The position numbers and the translations under genes were made by a program. From assembly GCF_002104995.1 (NCBI RefSeq), contig NW_024468252.1:124001-188000 (forward strand): a stretch of DNA of 64,000 nt, given 5' to 3'. The notes under the pieces are model-generated. The model was not told where the DNA came from. It did not search any database and saw only the letters and a program-made list of their open reading frames with translations. The first letter of the stretch is position 1; the number at the start of each line of letters is the position of its first letter. Shown in pieces: positions 8,143-18,300 of this stretch. This stretch comes from Linderina pennispora. Its lineage: Eukaryota; Kickxellomycota; Kickxellomycetes; Kickxellales; Kickxellaceae.

Positions 8143-11100
8143 CGGTCGTCACAATCAGAGGTCGGTCTCCAGAAGAGTAGTCCGGGGCACGTAGGAGAGG
8201 AGCTGACGATAGCGCATTCTTCAGTGCTGCAAAAGCCTCCTCTTGCATTGGGCCCCAGTGAAACTCGGTATCCTTTCGTAGGAGCTCAAACAAGGGCGCA
8301 GCTTGGACTGAAAACTGCGGAATCCAGATCCTGAAGAACGAGACTGCGGCCGTAAAGCTCCGTACATCTGTCTGGTTCGCCGGTCGTCGCCAATCGCTAA
8401 TCTTTGTGACTGCACTATGAGTCGGGCGTCGTCCCTGCTGCGTACACTCGTGTCCCAGAATCTCTGCATTGGTAACACCAAAGTGTGTCTTCTTCCCACT
8501 GACGGTGAGTCCGGCATCTACCATCGTCCCAAAAACGGCTAGAACATCGTCCACATGTTCCTTGACCACTAGTCGAACTCCGTCCTCATCTTTACGATCC
8601 ATATCTGCAATCGTACCAACTTTTCGTCCAAGAATAACACCGTCGTCCATGAAGATACGCACTTTCTCAGGCATCCATTGCGCAAAGATCTTGTGCATAA
8701 CCCGCTGGAATATACCCACAGAATTTGTCCAGCCCATTGGTAGCCGTGTCATCCTCATCAGCCCCAGAGGAGTGTGTAGTGCAAAAAGATCACGGTCACG
8801 TCGGTCAATTGGCAGCTGATCGTATCCAGAGTAGAGGTCGAAAATGGTCATCAACACTCTTCCGGATGCATCTTCAGTGATTTCATCTGCATTCGGAGGC
8901 TTCCCGCTGTTTCGCACAGTCACCGCGTTAACAGGGCGAACGTCTTGAATAAAACGCAGCTTCGTCTTGTCCTTTTTCTCGATTACGAACCAGCGGTTTG
9001 CATATGGTCCGATAGATGGTTCCAATACCCCAGTAGTGCGTTTTTCCTTGAGCATCCCCACGATCCTATCGTACAGGGCTCGTGGCATAGGGAATGGCTT
9101 GTGGTCCCATGGTTCATGTGGCACTGTCGGGATACGAATCGGTGGTTCAATGGACTCCTTCAGTAGTCCCATTTCCTCGTCATTGAAAGCGAATGCCTTG
9201 TCCACTTCCTGTAGTCGCTCTCGAAAGTAATCCTGCTCGACGGGAGTGAGCCAACCATCCCCAATCTGCAACTGACCTAAACGCTCCTCTGTCAAGCGCT
9301 TCGTCTGCCTAGTCAGCTGGTCGGGCCTCTCTGTTTCAGCGAGTTGATCCTCAGGTCGCAGTGGCTGGTTTACCGGATGTATCTTCTTTGCGACTGGCTT
9401 GTATCGTGCAGCATTCATCGCCCATTCGCTGCCCAATGAAGTCAGGTTGCAAATGAATTCGCCATCTGGGATTTCGTCGATTTTCTTGTCTATCGCACTG
9501 GCTGCATGCGTTTGGTATTGAGGATTCGGCTTCTCTGCTGTTGCAAATCTTACCTCAGCTACCCCATCTGAAATATGGTAGTGTCGAGTGCCATCTGACG
9601 CCTTCTTGACCTGCCAGTCTGCTTGTTCCAAAAATGGCAGTCCCAATAGCAGATGGTACTTGAAGTTGTCGAGCGCCAAAACGTTTACCGGAATAGTTAC
9701 TGCTCCAATAGTCACGTCCATCCGATGCGCCATACCTGATCCCTTCTGCGTATGATTCGTAATGCCGACCATCACAGCATTCTGACGTGAAGTGATGGGT
9801 ACATTCAAACCTTGTAACCACTCCGTGTTCGCGATGTTTAGCTCTGACCCAGGGTCAATGACGATTCCTACTGGCGTGTTACGCACAGAGCCCCATACTT
9901 GCATAATCTTGCATGAAGTTCTCGCGCCCTGTCTTGGCCTTATATTCATTGGTTCGGCTATGGCGGCATTGACTTTCGGCAAGTCTGTTGGTCCTAGAAC
10001 ACGACGACGAGTAAGCACCTGGCGTAGATAGTCCCGTGCCTCATTACTCATACCCAAGAATTCCATCATAGGAATCGTGACGTTTGCACTCTGCAATGCT
10101 TTCTCAGGTGTCGACTTCAACGGTGGCAATTCGGCCTGTGCCCGTACACGATATGCTGGTGGGTCCCGCTTGTGGGCATCACTCGCTGCTACTGGCTCTG
10201 TCATTACTGCGTCTTGGTTAGTCGTCTCAGTCTGACGTTGTTCTGTCACGCTAGTGGTCGATGGCCCGAAGGGAGTAGCAGACTTCGGGTGAGCAGATGC
10301 AGCTTTAGCTTGAGCTACATTCGGTTGAAACTCCATGCCTTTGGGTGCTTGGCGGCGCCGCTTATCTTGTAGAACCAGGGCATTGATATCATCCTGCGTA
10401 AGGTCCCGAACACGCTTTCCGGCATCGACATGATACTGCTCCTCCTCTTGGTCGTCGTCCCTGCGATCCTCGTGCTCATCCTCTAGCTTGTCCTCCTCAA
10501 AAATTTGGGCTACTCGAATATCGTTGACAGTGCCGACTGCCATGGTAGGCCTCTTGACTGATGCCATAAACCCTTCGTTGAGAGAACGACGCAGCGGTTG
10601 GCCGTTGATATCACAACAGAAGCCGTTGATAAACTTGATCAGCCCATCCTTCTCATCTTGTGCCCGATAATCGCATCCCAGCATCCTGTGCCCTTCCTTG
10701 CCACAGTAGAAGCATTGCTGTGCTCGAGGTCGGGAAACTTGGGTTGCCGCGTTCACATCTGCTGCATGTCCCCTGTGTTTCTGGACAATATTTATCATCA
10801 TTTTTTCGAACTTCTCCGTCAGTTCGCCAAGGATGTCACCTGCATGCGACTCCTGGTGATGTGTCTTTGGCACTGGAGACTTGTCTGTTTTGCTCTTCGC
10901 TGCTGCTTCTGAACCTTCCGTCCGGGAACTGTCGGCGAATGCCTGCTCATACCACTCGCCCTTCTTGACTTGCTGGGAGGCATATTTGACGATGATCTTG
11001 TAGAGCATCTCAAAGCTCTCATTTCCGCAAACGAGGTCCTTGATGTCACGTGCCCAGTTGCTACCAATATAGCGCAGTAGCTTGATTGAGCGCTGGCTGT

Positions 11101-11566
11101 CCGACCATTGCGATACTCCTTGTAGAGCGACCTTGGCCTTGAACAAGTATGGCAGGGGTTGCTCACAGTCCATCGGAACTGCAAGAACTGCTTCTGCCAT
11201 CTCCGCTTCTGAGTAGGTCGGCTCCAGGGATGGAAAGAGATTGGTGAACACCTCCTTAACGATGGCCCAGTCCTTTAGCTGGTCGGTCGTGATGCTGGCC
11301 ATCATCAAGAAGTGTTCCTTCTTCTTCAAATAACTCATGAGGTGTCGACCCCAGGAGTCCTTCGGTAAATCGAAGCTGGTTGCGTAGGCTTCGAATCGTG
11401 CTACATAGTCCTCAGCACCTTGGCCTGAGAAGATCGTGGGCCGTGCTGGAATCGAATTGAAAGCCCCCCCCCGTCGGGCTCCATCTGTGGTGTTTAAAAG
11501 GGGTGAAGGAGAGGCTTGATCAGTGAGTCGATCACCAGCACTGTCTGGGTCGGTCATGAAGGACAT
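8108..11566 (-). CDS. gag-pol: Ty3-like element 1 gag-protease-RT polyprotein
   Basis: 1152 codons. Gag includes a CX2CX4HX4C knuckle at residues 285-298 (CFYCGKEGHRMLGC) and an acidic linker (about 357-380). The protease motif at 568-574 reads VIDPGSE, with a proline in place of the usual S/T of D-S/T-G. The RT has FIQDVRPVNAV, LTIFDLYSGYDQLPI-like and RLPMGWTNS motifs, and a catalytic FMDD box (about 972-975) instead of YxDD. It stops in RNase H just after TTDASPVGAG. The frame starts in the 5' LTR and reads through the primer-binding site without a stop. The next ATG is about residue 77. Gag and RT are in one frame without a shift between them. Confidence 0.88.
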   Translation of the reverse strand: MSFMTDPDSAGDRLTDQASPSPLLNTTDGARRGGAFNSIPARPTIFSGQGAEDYVARFEAYATSFDLPKDSWGRHLMSYLKKKEHFLMMASITTDQLKDWAIVKEVFTNLFPSLEPTYSEAEMAEAVLAVPMDCEQPLPYLFKAKVALQGVSQWSDSQRSIKLLRYIGSNWARDIKDLVCGNESFEMLYKIIVKYASQQVKKGEWYEQAFADSSRTEGSEAAAKSKTDKSPVPKTHHQESHAGDILGELTEKFEKMMINIVQKHRGHAADVNAATQVSRPRAQQCFYCGKEGHRMLGCDYRAQDEKDGLIKFINGFCCDINGQPLRRSLNEGFMASVKRPTMAVGTVNDIRVAQIFEEDKLEDEHEDRRDDDQEEEQYHVDAGKRVRDLTQDDINALVLQDKRRRQAPKGMEFQPNVAQAKAASAHPKSATPFGPSTTSVTEQRQTETTNQDAVMTEPVAASDAHKRDPPAYRVRAQAELPPLKSTPEKALQSANVTIPMMEFLGMSNEARDYLRQVLTRRRVLGPTDLPKVNAAIAEPMNIRPRQGARTSCKIMQVWGSVRNTPVGIVIDPGSELNIANTEWLQGLNVPITSRQNAVMVGITNHTQKGSGMAHRMDVTIGAVTIPVNVLALDNFKYHLLLGLPFLEQADWQVKKASDGTRHYHISDGVAEVRFATAEKPNPQYQTHAASAIDKKIDEIPDGEFICNLTSLGSEWAMNAARYKPVAKKIHPVNQPLRPEDQLAETERPDQLTRQTKRLTEERLGQLQIGDGWLTPVEQDYFRERLQEVDKAFAFNDEEMGLLKESIEPPIRIPTVPHEPWDHKPFPMPRALYDRIVGMLKEKRTTGVLEPSIGPYANRWFVIEKKDKTKLRFIQDVRPVNAVTVRNSGKPPNADEITEDASGRVLMTIFDLYSGYDQLPIDRRDRDLFALHTPLGLMRMTRLPMGWTNSVGIFQRVMHKIFAQWMPEKVRIFMDDGVILGRKVGTIADMDRKDEDGVRLVVKEHVDDVLAVFGTMVDAGLTVSGKKTHFGVTNAEILGHECTQQGRRPTHSAVTKISDWRRPANQTDVRSFTAAVSFFRIWIPQFSVQAAPLFELLRKDTEFHWGPMQEEAFAALKNALSSAPLLRAPDYSSGDRPLIVTTDASPVGAGCNA
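11466..11483 (-). promoter_or_regulatory. Primer-binding site complementary to tRNA-Lys(CTT)
   Basis: On the sense strand TGGAGCCCGACGGGGGGG, two bases past the 5' LTR end. It is the exact complement of the last 15 encoded bases plus CCA of the tRNA-Lys genes at 5524-5596 and 62585-62657, including the unusual U discriminator. Confidence 0.9.
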
Positions 11567-12206
11567 TGTAGTCGTTGGTCTTGCTTGAATCGAATATCCG
11601 TGAATAAACGGTAATAATAATAATGATAATAATAATAATAATAATCGCGGGAAATTCAGATATCCTAGTGAAATAGTAAACTACCAAGCTCTTTTCTCTC
11701 GTTCGTGGAAATCTGCGAGGTAATCTACTACTTCGACAGTAACGGTCCTAACTATCTTTTGGAAAACTAAATAGAAATATAACTCAGTGAACTGTTCCTT
11801 AACGAGATCATATACTAAAAAGTAGACAATAAAACTAAAAGTTGCTCACTGCTCATGGCTGTATTTATACACGTTCGGCGGGATGGACTTCGGCAAACGG
11901 AGTATGCTACTTGCTGCTATCGGCTGCCGGGCGACCACGGGACAGTGTTCCCATTTCCGTATAGACCCGATGTATACACATCAGCGGCCATCTGTTGGTG
12001 GACGTCGCGAGCCAGGTACATCGCCGCGAATCCATTCGTGGGCGACAACTTGACCGGCGATAGTCAGGGGCAGTCCGTCCTGATAGCGGAACAGCGGCAT
12101 GTGACGAAGAAGAGAAGAGAAGTAAAAGAAAAAAAGGAAGACAAATAAAACCCCTTGATGTGTAACCATTGTCGTGGTCCAACCGTGGACCGATTACGAC
12201 ATGACA
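11486..12206 (-). repeat. 5' LTR of Ty3-like element 1
   Basis: 721 bp, matching 5644-6364. It contains the start codon of the gag-pol frame at 11564-11566. The short plus-strand frames inside both LTRs (6013-6306 and 11855-12148) repeat each other only because the LTRs match, and they have no recognisable domain. Confidence 0.92.
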
Positions 12207-13235
12207 GAAAACTTGGGCCTAATCCAGCAGCAAATCCAGCAGCAAGAAGAACAGCGCACAGCAAACCCCCAGGCAGCAGCGTTAAAGCCATACCTGGCAA
12301 GCCTGTTCGTCAACAGCCAGCCAACAAAGCCAGAGCACAACCACTACTTCAGCCGGTGGTCTAGGACCACACACACAACCCAACACCTCCTACGCACAGA
12401 CTCCCCAATTCCATTCCCAGAACCCACACACCAAGTCCCCACATTGGCCTTCCCAAAAATCCCCAAAACAACGCCATGGTCAATTGTGGCCAGAGTCAAT
12501 GCCCCACCACAAGCCCGCGCTACGCTACACCGGCTCCATGTAGATCGCCTGCCCCGCCGATACCACCAAGACTCCCCAAAGCAGTGCCGCTGTGGAGCTA
12601 CAGAAACCCCACAGCACCTGGCAGGTGCATGCCCACTCACAGCCCACTATCGGGATCAGGTTCTCCCCAAATATGTAGCTGTGGGCCAAGCCCTAGTGCC
12701 AAATGTCCTCGCTGAGGTAGCTGAGTCGATGGAAAGAGCCCATGGCACTGGGATCCAAGACATGGACATCTATGAGCTGCCAATCACAAGACCACGCCCC
12801 CCAAATCGGCTCCCTTTCCCATTCCCACCCACACAGATCTCCCCAGGACACTGGCTAGTGTCACCAGCACTCCGCTGGACAGCATTTACACTGCCACAGA
12901 TCAGGGACAATTCGCGCATAGCCCAAGAATTCCAACAGCTCTGGGAGCTCGGTACAAGTCTGCTCATTTACTTCCTGGCTATTGCACGCCATGACGAAGC
13001 CTACACAGACACCGTGTGGTCTACAGCCCGGTTCACTAGCGCATACAATGGAGAGTTCACCAAATATGCGCTTGCATTCCTCCCACCCGACTCCTTCCTT
13101 CGCAGCTATCTCAACCAGCTTAAACTTGCGGTTCCGACTACAAGCCAAAGGCAATCTGATCTCGGTGATCACGATCAAGACCATATCGGATCGCAAATAT
13201 CAGAAAACTCGCCCCGATCACGCAGACCACCGTAA
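12207..13235 (+). pseudogene. LINE copy A, ORF2 C-terminal fragment
   Basis: About 343 codons matching the end of copy B ORF2 (18970-19998), including the C-terminal zinc-finger-like CRCGATETPQHLAGACP. It lacks endonuclease and RT because of the 5' truncation. The frame is open through the LTR junction. Confidence 0.85.
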
Positions 13236-13383
13236 TGGACAATCGCAGCCCTGTAACCAGGATTTTGGAACCTCTGAGTGCATGGATTTCTCTCTTTAAA
13301 TTACCTCTCTATTATCTTAGCAGCATTTGGCGGCTTTTCCTTTAGGACCTCCATCTAAGATACAAATAAACGCTCTTTCACCA

Positions 13384-13397
13384 TGAGCTAGCCGGGC
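13384..13397. repeat. 14-bp tRNA-derived target duplication between LINE A and B
   Basis: TGAGCTAGCCGGGC. Together with the preceding LINE 3' end it reads, on the minus strand, like the 5' portion of a tRNA with a complete D arm (GCTC/GAGC). Confidence 0.85.
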
Positions 13398-13648
13398 ATC
13401 TCTTCTTCGCTCCTCTTTGCGCAGTAATCTTTTTGCACTCTTTCGCCGCCGCAACGCACTGTTTGCCGCCCTGAGTACGCCCGGATTACGCCCTGAGTAC
13501 GCCCAGCACCGCCCAGTACCGCTCAGTACCGCCCAGTACCGCCCAACAGCCACACCACCAACCGCAACTGCAACCGCCAGCGCCATAGCGCTTACCCGTT
13601 ACGCATAAATTTCAAAAGTTCCCTGAATTATTTGGAATTTGTGAAGAA
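13398..13648 (+). promoter_or_regulatory. LINE 5' UTR with short tandem repeats
   Basis: Contains imperfect repeats of GCCCAGTACC (about 13500-13550), whose number differs in copy C (20261-20297) and in the inverted copy (62438-62490). This may be the promoter region, by analogy with 5' repeat monomers of other LINEs (inference). Confidence 0.55.
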
Positions 13649-15313
13649 ATGGCGAACTACGTTCCCCTCGTTGCCTCTGGCAACGCACCAACCCAACCCG
13701 CAACCGCGAATGACCCGGCTGCGACCAGCGTTCCCACGACGCAACATCCCCACCACGGTGGAGCTGCTGCGCAAACGCCCCAAACGGCTGCCACGGCCAA
13801 TGCAGTGGCGCCACGGCCTGCGGGATTCTCGCCAGATCTGCAACCAGTGCAGCTGCTGGCAGCAGTAGTGCCAGACGAAGAATGGGCAGCTCTTGGCATC
13901 ACCAGCGGTGGCCACGCGGACCACGTCGCCGCTGTGCCAGGGACTGGCCCACCGCGCAGGCAGCTCTCCTATGCCGAGGCAGTAGGAGGCCACAAGCGCA
14001 CACGCGCTCCCCGAGGACGCAGCACCGGCCAGGGCGCAAGCCAAGGCCCACCAGCGCCCCGACGCCCATCACGTCAGATGGAGGCCGAGAAGGCTGAGTA
14101 TGCACCGCTGCTCAACTCGGCAACCATCTACGTGCCAATTGCGAGCACGAACCCCGACCGTGCAACGCTGATTGAGAACCAGGTTTTTGCGGCTCTAGGC
14201 CGCCCGACGGTGCCACCGTCGCACCGCAACTACCCGATATTCTCTTTCACACGCACGGCAGAGAAGATCGGCGTCACCCTGATGAGCCTGGACGACGCCA
14301 TCACCATCGCTAAGCACCCATTCCGGCTTGGCAACCAGGAGCTGCAGTGGACATCGGCAATGGGCGTGATCCATCACGTAGCCATCGCCCACGTCCCAGC
14401 AACGCTGCCCTACAGAATCCGCGCAGCACTCAGGCCCTACGGCCAAGTTTCCCACCTGGAGCCGGTTCTCATCAACCAGCGCCACTACGGAGACTGGGAG
14501 TTCCTACTCCATGTCCCCAACGGGAAGACGCTGCCTGCATCTTTCAAGATGCACAAGCATCCGCTCCCAATCCCTCTCCTGTGGGGCGATTATGCCACCA
14601 TGGCATGCCCACGATGCAAGGAGATCAACCCTGAGCAGTGCCACTGCCCAGGCCCCCAGCACCATCGCGCCCGCTCCCAGCGCCATAGCGCTAACCACAA
14701 TAACCAAGCTGAGGCGCTAGTTGCAGCCACCCCAGCTGCACAGACCCACGAGCCCTCCCCTGACCTAGATGTGCAAATGAGTGAGCACGCCATCGCACAA
14801 TCAGCAGACCAGCCACGCAACTCTAATGGCCGACCAGTTTCGATCTCACCAGCCATCCTCATGGCCGAGGCATCGCCAAATGCACAAATGGCATCCCTCC
14901 CAACTACGCCTTCCACACAACAGGCCCCATCAACGCCAACCAGGGCAACTCCCCCAGAAGGCCTTGTTGACTTCCCGCCATATGGGCCACAGCTGCCCCA
15001 CGGCACAAGTGTGCCAACCACTGCCAGCGAGTTTGAGCGCATCCTCTATGAAGATGACCACAGCTCAGCCGCATCATTCAGCAGCCAATCAGTTTGCTCA
15101 TATAGTGAACAATTCGGCTTTGAAGATGACGAGGACAGTGAGCAACCCTACGCCGCCCCAGCAGAACCCCTCCCTGAGGGACTGCAGATCATAGAGGACA
15201 GCGCATCTGATTCCTCTGATGCTCCACTAAGCCGCAGACTGCGATCCCACACAAAGAAGGCCCGCCACACATCCCCACAGTTGGACAAGCAGGGCGCTGC
15301 AAGTGCTCACTAG
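13649..15313 (+). CDS. LINE ORF1, nucleic-acid-binding protein
   Basis: 554 codons, intact. Alanine-, proline- and glutamine-rich N-terminus; a central region (about residues 185-310) without a motif I can name; a cysteine-rich segment at about 315-334 (ACPRCKEINPEQCHCPG) that could be a degenerate zinc knuckle; an acidic, serine-rich tail ending in a basic stretch. LINE ORF1 proteins typically coat the RNA in the RNP. ORF2 follows 41 bases later in a different frame. The ATG chosen sits after GTGAAGAA and is shared by copies C and D. Copy C of this ORF is broken by CAG-to-TAG changes. Confidence 0.8.
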   Translation: MANYVPLVASGNAPTQPATANDPAATSVPTTQHPHHGGAAAQTPQTAATANAVAPRPAGFSPDLQPVQLLAAVVPDEEWAALGITSGGHADHVAAVPGTGPPRRQLSYAEAVGGHKRTRAPRGRSTGQGASQGPPAPRRPSRQMEAEKAEYAPLLNSATIYVPIASTNPDRATLIENQVFAALGRPTVPPSHRNYPIFSFTRTAEKIGVTLMSLDDAITIAKHPFRLGNQELQWTSAMGVIHHVAIAHVPATLPYRIRAALRPYGQVSHLEPVLINQRHYGDWEFLLHVPNGKTLPASFKMHKHPLPIPLLWGDYATMACPRCKEINPEQCHCPGPQHHRARSQRHSANHNNQAEALVAATPAAQTHEPSPDLDVQMSEHAIAQSADQPRNSNGRPVSISPAILMAEASPNAQMASLPTTPSTQQAPSTPTRATPPEGLVDFPPYGPQLPHGTSVPTTASEFERILYEDDHSSAASFSSQSVCSYSEQFGFEDDEDSEQPYAAPAEPLPEGLQIIEDSASDSSDAPLSRRLRSHTKKARHTSPQLDKQGAASAH

Positions 15314-15354
15314 AACACTAGCACCAAACTGCTAACAACCGGAACTGTTTCTGA

Positions 15355-18300
15355 ATGTCAGCTCGAGAAATTCGAGAAGATATGTTAGAGACCATTGGCA
15401 AACGACCTACCTCTTCACGACCTTCAATGGGCTCTATGGCTGATGCCCCATTAGCCAGAGGCCCACCACCACCCCCAAATATCCTTGCTGCTGCATTTGT
15501 GCCTGACGAACACAATGACAGTGACAATGAGGACCCACAAGAACAGGAGCCTTCGGGCACTGACTTGCCATACCCAGATTCACCAGCCTGGGCTGAACTA
15601 CCAGTCCCTGAACCACCATCCCTCCACCCACTCTCCCTCCCATGCCTCTGTATTGCCTCAGCAAACATGCAAGGTGCAATGAGTAATGAGCGGAAATTGC
15701 TAGAGTTTGAACAACTCACAAAAGACAATGCTGTGAACATTGTGTTCATCCAGGAGTTCCAAGGTGCAGCTGACCCATCTACACGCCTACAGGGAGCATT
15801 TAATAGCTTTGTCTGCTCAGCACCTGCCCCCACTGCTACACGATCTGATGGTCGCCCTGCCCACTATGACACAGTCATTCTGACAGCCAAAGCACTTGGT
15901 GCTGTAGAGCTGCAGATACCATTCTCATCACCACGAGCAACATTCCTCACTATCCCCTTACTACGCCTGTTGTTAATCAACATACATGGCCCTTTTGGAC
16001 AGGAAACTGATGACTTCCACTTCCATACAGCAACAGCAGCCAGCATGTTCCAGGAACATGGCTGGACACTGCTTATTGGTGGTGATTTCAATATTGCCCC
16101 AACACACAGAGACCACCTACATGCCAATGATGATGAGTGCAATTTCCACATCATTCCCATGTATAACCTCTACAACAGTACTGTGGACATCCTCGACTTT
16201 CAGTGCCAATGCACATCAGCAACACCTGCCAATGCCACAACTGGGCCACTAGTGAATGACTTCACCTACAACCACAATCATGGTGGGTACATATCTCGTC
16301 TAGATCTGTTTCTGGTACCCCTCGAATAGGCTTTGCGATGGAACACAGAGTACATCGCCGCTCTACCAGTGGCAGATCATAAGACGATAATACTCACCAT
16401 TGATTCTGTGACCCCTGAGCCCAAGCGCACACACTGACCATACCGTCTGGACCTAGCCAAACTCAATATTGACACCAATGTTGAGTTCGTCAACAAGAAA
16501 TTTGACATGTTCCTCAGCAACATCCCTGAAACGCCCAGAGAGATACTGCCAGCATACATGCAAGTCCTGGCTGACATACTTGACCACTTTCGCAAGGAGG
16601 ACTACCAACGAGATTGTGGCAAGCACCGTAGCATGCACTCTAAGTTTCGCCAATTTGCCAACTTGGCAAACTAGGCATATATGGCAAACTCTAGTACAGT
16701 GGCTAAGGCACTTCATAGCCAAATGGCAGCTATTGAAGAGGAGGCCAAGGCACTATATGTGACCATGGCTGACCATGTTGCTGACCACTGCAAAAACACC
16801 TGGCTTCATAAAGGAGATCGGCGAAACACATGGAACTACCAGCGCACCAGAAATGCCATCAACCCACCATCCTCAACAACAATCACTGCCCTATGGGATG
16901 CCAATACTGGCAACATTGTGGAGGACTGTACTATGATCCCTGAAGTTGCCAGGCAATTCTATATGGACATGTACAAGTGCACCCAACCAGCAGCCCAAGA
17001 TGTGGATCATCTACTAGATCTACATAAGCAATATGTGGATGCTCGACCAGCAAAACAAATTGCAGAGGCAACAGCAATGGTGGGTGAGTTGATCACCTTA
17101 GCACAGGTCACTGAGGCATGTAAGAGTGCAAGCCGCAAACGTGCTCCTGGGCCCAATGGTATACCAGTAGAGCTGTACATCAAGTGTGCTAAGGCATGTG
17201 AAGCTCTGTGGCACATTGCAAATTGCATCTTGGCTGATGCATCCCTAGTCACTGAGCAGTTTACTGCTGGCCGCATTGTGATATTGTTCAAGAAGAAGGA
17301 CCCACTGGACCTGCAGTACTACAGGCCTATCTCTCTCTTGAACTCTGACCTCAAGGTCATCACAAGCATACTGGCCCGACACATTGGCTATACAGTCCAG
17401 CACCACATCTCACCAGAGCAAACAGCAATTGTTCCTGGCCGCAGAATGTCTGATGCTATCCACAATGTAATGTGTGTGATGCACCATCTCAAGAGACAAG
17501 AGCACCCCTCTGCAGTCATTATGTTCCTTGACCAGGCCAAGGCATATGACCGTGTGGCACATGTCACTCTCTTCCGCCTACTGCGTGAGAACTACAGGCT
17601 CCCTCAAAAGGTCACCAACCTCATCGAGGCACTGTACAGCACTGCATCCTCCTCTGTCATGATCAACGGCATTGACTCAGCACCATTTCCAGTGCAAAAT
17701 GGTGTTCGACAAGGGGATGCACTATCATGCATACTATTTATCATGGTCATGGAGCTGCTAGGGTGTGCACTGCGTGAACATGTCCCACACACATGTTTCC
17801 CCACACTGAACCTTGCATCAGGCCCAATGCTATTCTCACACTCCATGTATATAGATGACACAGCAGTTGTTATCAAGCATGCCCACAACTACCAAAAACT
17901 GCAGTATGCTCTTGACAGATACTGCAAGGGCACAAATGCCTTGTTCAACGTTGAGAAGACTGAGGCAATTCTAATTGGGCATAGCAGCTATGATGCTGAG
18001 AGCCCATCGGCCGAATTACCAGTCAAACCAGTACCAATTGGCATCCCAGTGCGCTATCTTGGAGCATACCTAGGCACTGGCCTAGAGGTACAGGATCTGG
18101 TCAATAGCTCCATATCACGCATCTCGGTGAGAGCTGCAAAAGCAGTGTGCAAACACACCACACTCAGAGGCCGTGCTTTTGCAATCACCACATTTGCCCA
18201 CCCCCTTCTACATTTCGCCACTCGGTTTACCCCATTCCAGATGCAAGATATTGGGAAACTGAAACAGCGGGTCTCTGGCATTCTGTGGGGCCGTACCCGA

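Larger units (their letters stand above)
5644..12206 (-). mobile_element. Ty3-like LTR retrotransposon 1
   Basis: 6563 bp, with two 721-bp LTRs that look identical and begin TG / end CA. It is flanked by the 4-bp duplication GAAA (5640-5643 and 12207-12210). On the minus strand: gag with zinc knuckle, protease, reverse transcriptase, RNase H, integrase. Integrase after RNase H is the Ty3/gypsy order. Identical LTRs point to recent insertion. There are two odd points. The reading frame starts in the 5' LTR, crosses the primer-binding site and ends in the 3' LTR. No purine-rich tract precedes the 3' LTR (the sense strand there is CCACCCCCGGCCCC). Confidence 0.92.
5597..13383 (+). mobile_element. 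LINE copy A (5'-truncated), split by a Ty3-like element
   Basis: LINE sequence 5597-5643 plus 12207-13383. It begins within the ORF2 3' region (GGCTCGTCAGCC) and runs to the LINE 3' end, followed by the 14-bp tRNA duplication. 5' truncation is typical of target-primed reverse transcription. The shared part is nearly identical to copy B, so the two are close relatives. Confidence 0.85.

Noticed and set aside
5644-12206. Endogenous retrovirus with an envelope gene
   Set aside because: No open frame is left between integrase and the 3' LTR, and no signal peptide or membrane segment is seen.
13657-14105. Long antisense frames opposite LINE ORF1
   Set aside because: GC-rich sequence lacking stops on the opposite strand. 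No domain, and the frame is not kept between copies.
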